Of a stretch of DNA of 40,091 nt, positions 8,418-16,089 are shown in pieces. This DNA comes from Planctomicrobium piriforme. Its GTDB lineage: Bacteria > Planctomycetota > Planctomycetia > Pirellulales > UBA1268. Positions within the stretch are counted from its first letter, which is position 1. Every line of letters starts with the position of its first letter. The notes below the pieces were generated by a model. It saw only the letters and a list, made by a program, of their open reading frames with translations. It was not told where the DNA came from and searched no databases. The stretch lies in NCBI GenBank assembly GCA_945861585.1, contig CAMAVC010000024.1, positions 1 through 40,091 of the forward strand, given 5' to 3'. The translations under genes were made by a program, and so were the position numbers.

Positions 8418-10205
8418 ATGCCCAAGCGCTGGCACATTCAGCCCCACGATCAGGCGCTCGTCGCCGGGCTCGAGCGGTCGGCCGGCGTGTCGTCGATCGT
8501 GGCCCGGCTGCTCGCGGCCCGCGGGCTCACCGGCGCGGGCGACGTCAAAGCCTTCTTGTCGGGCACGATGGCCGACCTGCGCGATCCGGATCTCTTGCCC
8601 GGCGTGGCCGAGGCCGCCGACCGGATCCTGGCGGCCGCACAGGCGGGCAGAAAGATCGTCGTCTACGGCGACTACGATGCCGACGGCATGTGCGCGACGG
8701 CGATCCTGATCAAGTGCCTCGACGCGCTCGATGCCAACGCCGCCTGGTACGTGCCCGACCGGCTCGAAGAAGGCTACGGTCTCAACGCCCAGGCCCTCGC
8801 GACTCTTGCCGCCCAGGGCGCGAGCCTCGTCGTGACGGTCGATTGCGGCATCGCGAGCGTCGCCGAGGCCCGGCATGCCCGGGAGCTCGGCCTCGAGCTC
8901 ATCATCACCGACCACCACACCTTCGCCGACACGCTCCCCGAGGCCGCCGTGCTCGTCCACCCGCGGCTTCCGGGCACGGCCTACCCCTTCGGCGAACTCT
9001 GCGGCGCCGGCGTGGCGTTCAAACTCGCCTGGGCGATCGCCACCAGGGCGTGTGGCGCGAAGCAGGTCACGCCGCGGCTCCGCGAAATGCTTCTCAAGGG
9101 GATGGGCTTCGCAGCCCTGGGCACGGTGGCCGACGTCGTGCCGCTGCTCGATGAAAACCGGATCTACGTGAAGCACGGTCTCGAGTGCCTGCGGAAGCGG
9201 GGCGGCCCGGGGATCACCCGGCTCCTCGCACTCGCCAAGCTCGACGAGAAATCGCAGCTCGAAAGCGAAGACGTGGCCTTCCGGCTCGCGCCGCGGCTCA
9301 ACGCCGCGGGCCGGCTCGGCCAGGCGGCCTGTGGGATCGAACTCTTGACGACCACCGACGAGGCCCGGGCTGCGAGCCTCGCCAACTACCTGCACGAACT
9401 CAACGCCCAGCGCGAGACGGAGGAGCGCAGCATCCTCCTGGCGGCCACGAAACAGGCCCGCGAGCGGTTCGACCCGGAAGCCGATCCAGCCCTTGTGCTC
9501 GCCGACCGGGGCTGGCATGCGGGCGTGATCGGGATCGTGGCCGGCCGCCTTGCCGAGAAGTTTCATCGGCCGGTCGTGATGATCGCCCAAGACTCGCTCC
9601 AGGGCCGGCCTGCGACGGGCAGCGTGCGGAGCGTGCCGGGGTTCGACGTGCATGCCGCGCTCATCGCCTGCCGCGAGCATCTCGTCACCTGCGGCGGCCA
9701 TGCCGCAGCCGCGGGCCTGCGGGTCGAAGACGTGCACATCGATGCCTTCCGCGAGCAGTTTCTCGCGGAGGTCGCCGCGCGGCTCCCGGCCGCACTGCGG
9801 CAAGCGCAGCTCACGCTCGACGGCGAAGCCACGCTCGCCGGCCTCACGCTCGACACGGTGCGGCAGATCGAGCAGCTCGCCCCGTTCGGCCAGGCCAATC
9901 GCCGGCCGCTGCTCTGTGCCACGAGCGTGAGCCTTGCGGAACCGCCGCGCACGATCGGCGGCGGCGCCCGTCATCTCTCGATGAACCTCGTGCAGCACGG
10001 CGCGAAGGTGCGCGGCGTGGCCTTCGGCGGCGCCGAGTGGCTCGACCATCTGCCGCCGCCCGGTCAGCCGTTCCACGTGGCCTTCAAGCCCAAGATCAAC
10101 GAGTTTCGCGGCCGGCGCACCGCCGAGATGGAGATCGTCGACTGGCGTCCCGCCGGAGTGGATGTGGCCGTAGAGCTGCCCGTGCCGGCGGCGATGCCTG
10201 TGTGA
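8418..10205 (+). CDS. recJ: Single-stranded-DNA-specific exonuclease RecJ
   Basis: 5'-3' exonuclease on single-stranded DNA, acting in recombination and mismatch/base-excision repair. The 595-residue product has the DHH-family motifs in order: DYDADG at 85-90, VTVDCGI at 140-145, ITDHH at 163-167, then the LCGAGVAFKLAWAI segment, APRLNAAGRLG in the middle, the DHHA1 part with GWHAGVIGIVAGRLAEKF, and the GGHAAAAGL motif. The OB-like C-terminal domain is present (LTLDGEATLAGL to EIVDWRP). Length agrees with bacterial RecJ of about 570-600 residues. ATG at 8418 starts MPKRWHIQPHD, close to the family start; the longer open frame is antisense to the upstream gene. All motifs are intact, so it should be active. 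Confidence 0.97.
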   Translation: MPKRWHIQPHDQALVAGLERSAGVSSIVARLLAARGLTGAGDVKAFLSGTMADLRDPDLLPGVAEAADRILAAAQAGRKIVVYGDYDADGMCATAILIKCLDALDANAAWYVPDRLEEGYGLNAQALATLAAQGASLVVTVDCGIASVAEARHARELGLELIITDHHTFADTLPEAAVLVHPRLPGTAYPFGELCGAGVAFKLAWAIATRACGAKQVTPRLREMLLKGMGFAALGTVADVVPLLDENRIYVKHGLECLRKRGGPGITRLLALAKLDEKSQLESEDVAFRLAPRLNAAGRLGQAACGIELLTTTDEARAASLANYLHELNAQRETEERSILLAATKQARERFDPEADPALVLADRGWHAGVIGIVAGRLAEKFHRPVVMIAQDSLQGRPATGSVRSVPGFDVHAALIACREHLVTCGGHAAAAGLRVEDVHIDAFREQFLAEVAARLPAALRQAQLTLDGEATLAGLTLDTVRQIEQLAPFGQANRRPLLCATSVSLAEPPRTIGGGARHLSMNLVQHGAKVRGVAFGGAEWLDHLPPPGQPFHVAFKPKINEFRGRRTAEMEIVDWRPAGVDVAVELPVPAAMPV

Positions 10206-10261
10206 TATGATCTTCCAAGAGCGTCGCGTCCATGCGGATAGCCACGCGTCGAGAGAGCGCC

Positions 10262-10489
10262 ATGATCCAGAAATTGCACAAGCACCACGACGGGCTCGCA
10301 CTGGTCATCGATCGGGCGACCCTTGCCGCTCACGGGATCGACGAGGAGACGCCTGTCGAGGTCGCATTTTCCGGAACCACGATGATCGTGACCGCCAGCA
10401 TCGATCTGAAGCGAAAGGCGCTGTTCGAGCGGGCGTTGGCTTTGACGCACGACCGATTCGGCCTCACGCTACAAAAGCTCGCCGAGTGA
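10262..10489 (+). CDS. AbrB/MazE-like antitoxin
   Basis: A 75-residue protein with the swapped-hairpin AbrB/MazE look: MIQKLHKHHDGLALVIDRATLAAHGIDEETPVEVAFSG in outline, that is a basic N-terminal strand, a helix with an initiating residue-rich turn (GIDEETPVEV) and a second strand pair. The C-terminal 35 residues are helical and charged, fitting a toxin-binding tail. It is followed 4 bases later by a Doc-type toxin gene, so the role as antitoxin and autorepressor is well supported by context. ATG at 10262 is used instead of the upstream frame-open ATG at 10232 because the domain starts here. Antitoxins in this position usually repress their own promoter, which should be in the 56-base gap after recJ. 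Confidence 0.8.
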   Translation: MIQKLHKHHDGLALVIDRATLAAHGIDEETPVEVAFSGTTMIVTASIDLKRKALFERALALTHDRFGLTLQKLAE

Positions 10490-10493
10490 CCGC

Positions 10494-10889
10494 GTGGCAC
10501 CTGTCTTCTTGACACTTGGCGAAGTGCTTGCCATCCACGAGTCTGTCATCCATCGATACGGTGGTTCCCTTGGCGTTCGTGAACTCGCGTTATTGCAATC
10601 CGCACTTGGTATGCCTGAGGCCACATTCGGCGGCGAATACCTTCACGCAGACATACCATCCATGGCGGCGGCATATTGCTTCCACCTCGTAGCCAACCAT
10701 CCGTTTGTCGATGGCAACAAGCGGGTCGGTGCCGCCGCAGCGAGCGTATTTCTCGAGATGAATGGCTGGACCTTGGCCGCCGAACAGATGGTGTTTGCGG
10801 ACTGTGTCATGGCGATCGCGAGTAGCCGTGCTGACAAACAAGCGGCACTGGCATTCTTCAAGCAATACTCTACACGAAACCCTTCGTAG
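10494..10889 (+). CDS. doc: Death-on-curing (Doc/Fic-fold) toxin
   Basis: A 131-residue toxin of the Doc type. The active-site loop reads HPFVDGNKR (residues 69-77), the Doc form of the Fic motif in which Lys replaces the second Gly of HxFx(D/E)GNGR. In phage P1 Doc this change makes the enzyme a kinase that phosphorylates EF-Tu; the same activity here is inferred. The rest agrees with the family: an N-terminal LGEVLAIHESVIHRYGGSLGVRELALLQSALG and a helix PSMAAAYCFHLVANHPF. It uses a GTG start (10494) just 4 bases after the antitoxin stop, so translation should depend on the antitoxin message. No frameshift or lost residue is visible, so the module may be functional. Confidence 0.92.
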   Translation: MAPVFLTLGEVLAIHESVIHRYGGSLGVRELALLQSALGMPEATFGGEYLHADIPSMAAAYCFHLVANHPFVDGNKRVGAAAASVFLEMNGWTLAAEQMVFADCVMAIASSRADKQAALAFFKQYSTRNPS

Positions 10890-10894
10890 CACCC

Positions 10895-12250
10895 GTGCAT
10901 CGCGTCGCCCCCACAATTGTCGTGCTTAGCCTTGCCATGGGTGTCACCCGCGCCGATGACTGGCCGCAGTGGATGGGGCCCGAGCGCGACGGCGTGTGGC
11001 GCGAGGCGGGCGTGGTGAGCGCGATCCCCACCGACGGCCTGCCCGTGAAGTGGCGGGTGCCCGTGAGCGGCGGCTACTCCGGACCCGCCGTCGCCGACGG
11101 TCGCGTCTATCTCACCGATTACGACCGGCCCGCGGGCGACCTCGCCAATGCGCCGAACGACCGCACGGAGCTCGCCGGCCGCGAGCGCGTCCTGTGCCTT
11201 GATGCCGAGACCGGAAAGCTGCTCTGGAAGCATGAATACGATTGCCCGTATGCGATCTCGTATGCCTCCGGCCCGCGCTGCACGCCGACCGTGGCCGACG
11301 GCAAGGTGTATGCGCTCGGCGCCGAGGGCAATCTCGTCTGCCTCGATTCAGTGACGGGCGCTGTCGCCTGGACGAAGGATTTCAAGCAGGACTACGGCGC
11401 CCCGACGCCGATCTGGGGCTTCTGTGGCCACCCGCTCGTCGACGGCAAGCGGCTCATCTGCCTCGTGGGCGGCCCGGGAAGCGTGGCCGTCGCGTTCGAC
11501 AAGGACACGGGCCAGGAACTGTGGCGGGGGCTCTCCGCGAGCGAGAGCGGCTACTGCCCGCCCACGCTGATCGAGAGCGCCGGCGTGCGGCAGGTCGTGA
11601 TCTGGGACGCCGACAAGCTCAACGCTCTCGAGCCGGCCACGGGCCGCGTGCTCTGGTCGCAGCCGCTCAAGCCGATGTATGGGATGTCGATCATGGCCCC
11701 GCAGGTAGCCGACACGAAGCAGGGCCGCGTGCTCTTCGCGAGCGGCATCGGCCGCGTGGGAGCGCTGTTTGCCCTCGCGGCCGACAAGCCCGAGGCAACG
11801 GTGCTCTGGCGGGGCGAGCCGAAGTCGGCCGTCTATTGCGCCAACAGCACACCCTTTATCGCTGGGGACGTGCTCTACGGGTGTGACTGCGACACAGGAA
11901 TGCTCACGGCCGTCGACGTGGCCACGGGCAAGCGGCTTTGGGAAACGCCCGACGCCACGCTGGGGGGCACCCGCCGCGGCAAGCATGGCACGGCGTTTCT
12001 CGTGCGGCACGAGCCGGCCGGCAGCCCGGCCGTGGCGTCCACCCGCACGTGGATCTTCAGCGAGACAGGCGACCTGATCCTGGCGACGCTCTCGTCCACG
12101 GGCTACGTCGAAGTCGGCCGGCAGCACCTCCTCGACCCCACGAATGAGTGCTTTGGGCGCGAGGTCGTCTGGAGCCACCCGGCATTCGCGGGCCGGTGCA
12201 TCTTCGCCCGCAACGACCGCGAGCTCGTGTGCGTGTCGCTGGCGAAGTGA
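10895..12250 (+). CDS. Exported PQQ-type beta-propeller repeat protein
   Basis: A 451-residue secreted or periplasmic beta-propeller. Residues 1-21 form a signal peptide (PTIVVLSLAMGVTRA then DDWPQW). The mature protein starts with WPQWMGPERDGVW, a hallmark of planctomycete PQQ-like repeat proteins, and then repeats blades of the form VLCLDAETGKLLWKHEY, LVCLDSVTGAVAWTKDF, AVAFDKDTGQELWRGL, LNALEPATGRVLWSQPL and LTAVDVATGKRLWETP. These blades match BamB/quinoprotein folds, but nothing shows that a quinone cofactor is bound or that it belongs to BAM. The GTG at 10895 lies 6 bases past the toxin stop; it is the only start that keeps the signal peptide. Likely a binding or scaffold protein; enzymatic function unknown. 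Confidence 0.87.
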   Translation: MHRVAPTIVVLSLAMGVTRADDWPQWMGPERDGVWREAGVVSAIPTDGLPVKWRVPVSGGYSGPAVADGRVYLTDYDRPAGDLANAPNDRTELAGRERVLCLDAETGKLLWKHEYDCPYAISYASGPRCTPTVADGKVYALGAEGNLVCLDSVTGAVAWTKDFKQDYGAPTPIWGFCGHPLVDGKRLICLVGGPGSVAVAFDKDTGQELWRGLSASESGYCPPTLIESAGVRQVVIWDADKLNALEPATGRVLWSQPLKPMYGMSIMAPQVADTKQGRVLFASGIGRVGALFALAADKPEATVLWRGEPKSAVYCANSTPFIAGDVLYGCDCDTGMLTAVDVATGKRLWETPDATLGGTRRGKHGTAFLVRHEPAGSPAVASTRTWIFSETGDLILATLSSTGYVEVGRQHLLDPTNECFGREVVWSHPAFAGRCIFARNDRELVCVSLAK

Positions 12251-12287
12251 CGTTTCGCCCCGGGTTCGCGGACCGCACCGACAGGCG

Positions 12288-12316
12288 TTGTTCCGCGACG
12301 CGGCTCCCGGTAGAAT
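12288..12316 (+). promoter_or_regulatory. Sigma-70-like promoter for tRNA-Pro
   Basis: TTGTTC (12288-12293) and TAGAAT (12311-12316) are 17 bases apart, the optimal spacing, and end 44 bases before the tRNA. It is the best promoter-like match I see in the window. Confidence 0.6.
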
Positions 12317-12360
12317 CGCGCGAGTTCCCTCGTGCCGCCGACCCATTCGGCGACACACTT

Positions 12361-12435
12361 CGGGGCGTAGCTCAGCCTGGCTAGAGCGCTACGTTCGGGA
12401 CGTAGAGGTCGCACGTTCGAATCGTGTCGCCCCGA
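12361..12435 (+). tRNA. tRNA-Pro (anticodon CGG)
   Basis: Full cloverleaf: acceptor CGGGGCG/CGCCCCG with discriminator A, D-arm GCTC/GAGC, anticodon stem CTACG/CGTAG with loop TTCGGGA giving anticodon CGG at 12396-12398, variable loop AGGTC, T-arm GCACG-TTCGAAT-CGTGT with one G-U pair. It reads codon CCG. The 3' CCA is not encoded. The gene ends one base before the stop codon of the convergent desaturase. Confidence 0.96.
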
Positions 12436-12436
12436 C

Positions 12437-13387
12437 TTATTGTGGCACTTCGTGGCCGGCCCGCAGATGCCGGGGCTTGACGATGTTCGTCGCCAGCCCG
12501 AGGGCCTCGAGGAGCTTGATCTCGTAGTACGAGATGTCGATCTCCCACCAGCGGTGTTGCACGCTGGCGGCCGTCGGATCGGCGTGGTGATTGTTGTGCC
12601 AGCCCTCGCCGACCGCGAGCAGGGCCACGAGCCAGTTGTTGCGGCTCCCCTCGCCTGTCTCGTAGGTGCGGTAGCCGAACAGGTGGCTGAGCGAATTCAC
12701 CGACCAGGTAATGTGCCACACGAGCACGATCCGCAGAAACACGCCCCACACCACGACGCTCGCCCCGAGCCGCACGCCCTCGTCGATGCCGCCGGTGAGC
12801 CAGCCGCCCAGGAAGCCGGCGAGAAAGTAGATCGGCACCTGGGCGAGCGCGATCGCCACCTGGAGGTAGCCGTGCTTTTCGAGAGTGAAGTAGAAGCGGT
12901 CACGAAGCAGGTCGGGGGCGAATCGCTCTCGGAAGGAGAGGGTGTCGATGCCTGGATTCACCATCAGGAGCCAGCCCAGGTGCGACCACAGAAAGGTCAC
13001 CAGCGGCGAATGGGGGTCGGGCACATCATCGGAGTGGGCGTGATGCATGCGGTGCACCGCCACCCATTGCACGGGCGTATCTTCGAGGCTGCAGATGGCC
13101 AGCGACGCGAGTGCGTATTCCACCCATCTCGGCGTGCGGAAACTGCGGTGCGTGAGCAGCCGGTGATAGCCAAGATTGATGCCCGCTCCGAAGAGATGCA
13201 CGCCGAGCACACAGGCCACGACGCCCGTCCAGGAAAACAGCCCTGGCAGCAAGGCGAGGCAGGCCAACACATGCACGAGACCGATGACGACGGCGTATCG
13301 CCAGCGGATGCGGTAGGGGCGGACGGAGTCTGGCAACACACCCCGCCGATTCGGCTGCAGGGTTTCTCGAGCGGCGAGGGCAGGCAT
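12437..13387 (-). CDS. Fatty acid (acyl-CoA/acyl-lipid) desaturase, delta-9 type
   Basis: Di-iron membrane desaturase that introduces a double bond into fatty acyl chains. The 316-residue product has the three histidine boxes: HRLLTH at 75-80, HRMHH at 112-116, and HNNHH at 264-268 within GEGWHNNHHADP. Membrane segments lie at about 33-70, 93-112, 175-200 and 205-230, with the topology usual for the family. The WEIDISYYEIKLLEALGLA tail also matches delta-9 desaturases. The ATG at 13385-13387 follows an AGGA-like ribosome site. Whether the substrate is acyl-CoA or acyl-lipid cannot be told. It is convergent with tRNA-Pro, its stop codon one base from the tRNA, so its transcript probably reads into the antisense of the tRNA. 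Confidence 0.94.
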   Translation of the reverse strand: MPALAARETLQPNRRGVLPDSVRPYRIRWRYAVVIGLVHVLACLALLPGLFSWTGVVACVLGVHLFGAGINLGYHRLLTHRSFRTPRWVEYALASLAICSLEDTPVQWVAVHRMHHAHSDDVPDPHSPLVTFLWSHLGWLLMVNPGIDTLSFRERFAPDLLRDRFYFTLEKHGYLQVAIALAQVPIYFLAGFLGGWLTGGIDEGVRLGASVVVWGVFLRIVLVWHITWSVNSLSHLFGYRTYETGEGSRNNWLVALLAVGEGWHNNHHADPTAASVQHRWWEIDISYYEIKLLEALGLATNIVKPRHLRAGHEVPQ

Positions 13388-13772
13388 GCGACATCCTGTC
13401 AGAGGCAGGTTCGGGCGTCGGCATCACGGGATGCCTGGTCCACCGACCGCCACAGCACACGATGCCGTTGCGATCACTCAGGAACACGACCGCGGGCGCC
13501 TGCTCCACCAGAGCCTCATCTTCTGCGAGCGGCTGAAGAAATGACAGCCCTGTTGATAACGAAGCGGCGGTTCCGGCCCCACGATCACCGGGAAGGCTCC
13601 GGCACGACCGTCACTACCGGCAGGGTCGCCGGCTTCGCACCGCGAATCCAAAATTTTTCAGCCCGTCGTGTGACACGCGGGGGCCCGGCGGCAACTCATC
13701 TTCTGTGAACCGCTCCCGGCGGAGGGTGCGGGCCACGGAGTTCCCATTTTTTTCGCAAAGGACGGTTTTCAC
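13388..13772. other. Intergenic region between desaturase and small membrane protein
   Basis: 385 bases containing the divergent promoters of the desaturase and of the 95-residue gene. A short minus-strand frame around 13400-13508 encodes VVFLSDRNGIVCCGG-like residues but lacks a clear start or a ribosome site, so it is not called. An AAAGGA ribosome-binding site lies just before the downstream gene. Confidence 0.4.
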
Positions 13773-14060
13773 ATGGATCCCCAAATCATCAGCTGGATCG
13801 TAAGCCTCATCGCCGGTGGTGCCGGTGGCAACGTGGTCGGTGCGCTGCTCAAGAATCGCAACCTCGGCCCGATGCTCAACACCGTGCTCGGGCTCGTGGG
13901 CGGCGGCCTCGGCGGCAAGATCCTGCCGATGCTCGTGCCCGCCATCGGCTCACTCGTCGGCGGCACCGACAGCCTCGCCGGCACGGGCGGCCTCTCGGCG
14001 ATCGTCGGGGCCCTGCTGCCCCTGATCGTCAGCTTCCTCAAGAAGCCTGCGACCACCTGA
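13773..14060 (+). CDS. Small glycine-rich hydrophobic membrane protein, unknown function
   Basis: A 95-residue protein made almost wholly of hydrophobic residues and glycine: three or so membrane-compatible stretches (SWIVSLIAGGAGGNVVGALL, LGLVGGGLGGKILPMLVPAIG, LSAIVGALLPLIVSFL) with GxxxG-like spacing, no cysteine, and a Lys-Lys-Pro end. This could be a small helix-bundle or pore-like protein; I recognise no family and assign no function. It is well supported as a real gene by an AAAGGA site 9-14 bases before the ATG, by synonymous-position GC bias like its neighbours, and by an 11-bp terminator hairpin 33 bases past its stop. Confidence 0.75.
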   Translation: MDPQIISWIVSLIAGGAGGNVVGALLKNRNLGPMLNTVLGLVGGGLGGKILPMLVPAIGSLVGGTDSLAGTGGLSAIVGALLPLIVSFLKKPATT

Positions 14061-14093
14061 ATCGCGATCGCAGTCCGCTGAGCGACGACCAGC

Positions 14094-14124
14094 GCGGCCG
14101 GGGGGCACAGTGTCCCCCGGCCGC
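14094..14124. terminator. Strong bidirectional GC-rich hairpin
   Basis: An 11-bp perfect stem (GCGGCCGGGGG / CCCCCGGCCGC) with a 9-base loop lies between the convergent small membrane gene and pdxH. On the minus strand it is followed by no T-run, but stem strength and position suit a terminator for both genes. Confidence 0.7.
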
Positions 14125-14142
14125 AGCGTTTCGCCGCGGTAG

Positions 14143-14790
14143 TCAGGGCGCGAGTCGTTCCAGGGTCCAGCCGCCGTCGCTTGCACGGCGGAAGCAGAGC
14201 CGGTCGTGAAGCCGGCTCGGCCGACCCTGCCAAAACTCGATCCGCTCGGGCACGATCCGGAAGCCACCCCAGTGATCTGGCCGTGGGATCGCCGCTTCGT
14301 CGGGATGCTCGGTGCGATAGCGGGTGAAAAGTGCTTCCAGCGCCGCCCGGTCCGGAATCACCTCGCTTTGCGGCGAACTCCAGGCCCCGATCCGCGACGT
14401 GCTCGGGCGACTGTGAAAATATTCATCGGACTCGGCGGCGGTCGTCCGCTCCACGCGGCCCTCGATCCGCACCTGCCGCTCGAGCACGGCCCAGTGAAAC
14501 GTGACGGCGGCGTGGGGGTTCGCCCCGAGTTCCCTCCCCTTGCGGCTCTCGTAGTTCGTGAAGAAACAAAAACCGCGGGCGTCGAACCCGCGCAGGAGCA
14601 CGACCCGGGCCGATGGCCGGCCGTCGGGTGTGGCCGTAGAGAGCGTCATGGCCTCCGGCTCCGGCACACCGGCCGCGACCGCCGCGTCGTACCAGGCAGC
14701 GAACTGCCGGATGGGGTCGCGCTCCACCGAGGCCTCGTCAAGGGCGGCCTGCTCGTATTCCTTGCGGGCGTGAGTGGTCCTGGGATCCAT
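14143..14790 (-). CDS. pdxH: Pyridoxamine 5'-phosphate oxidase
   Basis: FMN enzyme that oxidises pyridoxamine or pyridoxine 5'-phosphate to pyridoxal 5'-phosphate, the last step of vitamin B6 salvage and synthesis. The 215-residue product has the FMN-binding [35 protein letters not shown] region in outline (about 60-95), the [21 protein letters not shown] strand, [22 protein letters not shown], and the C-terminal signature with [16 protein letters not shown] and RLHDRL. These are the diagnostic features of PdxH over general flavin reductases. The ATG at 14788-14790 has an AAGGAG site 11 bases upstream. The frame stays open about 145 codons further upstream without a start near its beginning; see the separate note. 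Confidence 0.96.
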   Translation of the reverse strand: MDPRTTHARKEYEQAALDEASVERDPIRQFAAWYDAAVAAGVPEPEAMTLSTATPDGRPSARVVLLRGFDARGFCFFTNYESRKGRELGANPHAAVTFHWAVLERQVRIEGRVERTTAAESDEYFHSRPSTSRIGAWSSPQSEVIPDRAALEALFTRYRTEHPDEAAIPRPDHWGGFRIVPERIEFWQGRPSRLHDRLCFRRASDGGWTLERLAP

Positions 14791-15157
14791 CGGTCGCTCG
14801 TCTCCTTGTCGCAGGCGAGGGCCTCCTGCAGCAGTAGCGTACAAAAAAACGGCTTTCTGGATGAGCAGCAGCCGGCCAATGACCAGCACCGGATCGCAGT
14901 CGAGCAAACCGAGCCGGCTCATGATCATTGCGCCCTGCCCGCTGGCGACCGACACGATCATGCCGTCGCTTCCCATGAGGATCTTCGAAAAGACGGCGCC
15001 GAAATTCGTGCTACTGATCAAGACGGCCCCCGACCCGGGGCCGGGGTTGGTGCCGATGCTCTCGTTGCCCGCAACGAAGCCGATCGCATTGCGGGCAAAA
15101 TCACCGCGGCGGGCCTGGCCGTCGACGACGTGCGCCCGAAAGCCCTTTTTCGAGCGA
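14791..15157 (-). other. Intergenic stretch with coding-like minus frame of unclear status
   Basis: 367 bases between the small PEP-CTERM gene and pdxH. In the same frame as pdxH there is no stop, and residues such as [18 protein letters not shown] and [19 protein letters not shown] have normal codon use for this genome, but no credible start codon or ribosome site opens the frame, and pdxH has its own site. It may be a decayed gene or a chance open frame. I see no other element here. Confidence 0.35.
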
Positions 15158-15826
15158 TCAACGCCTGCGACGACGCCGCATGGCGAGCCACGCCACCGAG
15201 ACACACCCCATGCCGGCCAAGGCAAGCGAGCCGGGCTCCGGGACGAGGGCTACCACGTCGCCAAGCGTGCCGGTCGAAAAGTTGCCCGGTGAGGTTTCGT
15301 AAAAGAATAGAAACTGACCCGCGCCCGTCACCCCGCCCGGTGAAAAATCGGGCACCGTGATGAACCGGTTGTTCAGATCAGCCTGCGTCATCCCGAGGGC
15401 GGCGACGTTGCCGAGGCTGAAGAACGAGCCCGCCGGACCGAGCGGGCTCGATTCGCTCCACCCCGGGTAGGCGGCCAGCGTGAGGGCGGTACTGCTCAGG
15501 TTGCCGGCGAAGATCTCGGAAAACATGCCGTTCACGCCCGCTTCCGTGTTCGACGTCGTGAACGAAGGCATCGGCGTCGGAAACAGGGCTGCGCTGCCGG
15601 TCAGATACCCCTGTCCTCCGGGCGCCGCAGGCCCGATGTCGCCGCTGCCGATCGTGAGCACCTGGTAGCTCAGCAGACCCACCGTCGATGCAGTGGTGTT
15701 TTGCAGCGCGAGGTTACCCGTCGTGGAGTTGTAGTAGACGTTGACGATTGGCACCGCGATGGCCTGGGTAGCCATGCCGCTGACGAGGGCACACGCGAGC
15801 GCGACGGAACAAATCTTCACTCTCAT
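15158..15826 (-). CDS. Small exported PEP-CTERM protein
   Basis: A 222-residue exported protein destined for the exosortase system. Residues 1-25 form a signal peptide ([24 protein letters not shown]), followed by a beta-rich body rich in Gly, Ser, Thr and Phe ([40 protein letters not shown]). The C-terminus is a canonical PEP-CTERM tag: VPEPGS, one hydrophobic helix ([15 protein letters not shown]) and an Arg cluster of seven residues. Such proteins are thought to be cut by exosortase and released or linked to the surface polysaccharide. The ATG at 15824-15826 is preceded by GGAGAGGA, an excellent site. The function of the body is not recognised. It lies downstream of the giant PEP-CTERM gene on the same strand, 263 bases away. 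Confidence 0.88.
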   Translation of the reverse strand: MRVKICSVALACALVSGMATQAIAVPIVNVYYNSTTGNLALQNTTASTVGLLSYQVLTIGSGDIGPAAPGGQGYLTGSAALFPTPMPSFTTSNTEAGVNGMFSEIFAGNLSSTALTLAAYPGWSESSPLGPAGSFFSLGNVAALGMTQADLNNRFITVPDFSPGGVTGAGQFLFFYETSPGNFSTGTLGDVVALVPEPGSLALAGMGCVSVAWLAMRRRRRR

Positions 15827-16089
15827 GGTTTCCTCTCCTCTGGACGCTCGTGGAGAATCGTGGAACACCGCACGGGAAAGGGCTGAGAACAGCGTGAGCC
15901 AGAAGCCACTTCCTCGAGTGCGTCCCAACAGAACGATGCAGCATTGTCAGCTGGTCGCGCCGCGACGAATCTCGCACGAGGTCAGTAGCTTCCCTTTCGA
16001 AAACGTGCAGACGGGCGAGGAATTGTTCCCAGCCCGACCTTCGCACTCTACGTCGACTTGCATCCCGCTACAAGGTTTTTCCCGGCGTG
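15827..16089. other. Gap between giant and small PEP-CTERM genes
   Basis: 263 bases. It must contain the end of the giant gene's message and the promoter of the small PEP-CTERM gene. I see no strong hairpin or hexamer pair. Confidence 0.35.

Noticed and set aside
8292..10301. Minus-strand open frame of 669 codons opposite recJ
   Set aside because: Antisense to recJ, which has all its motifs; the minus product has no recognisable domain and a shadow-like composition.
13400..13508. Short minus frame with VVFLSDRNGIVCC-like product
   Set aside because: No start with a ribosome site and no recognisable family; the segment overlaps the desaturase leader.
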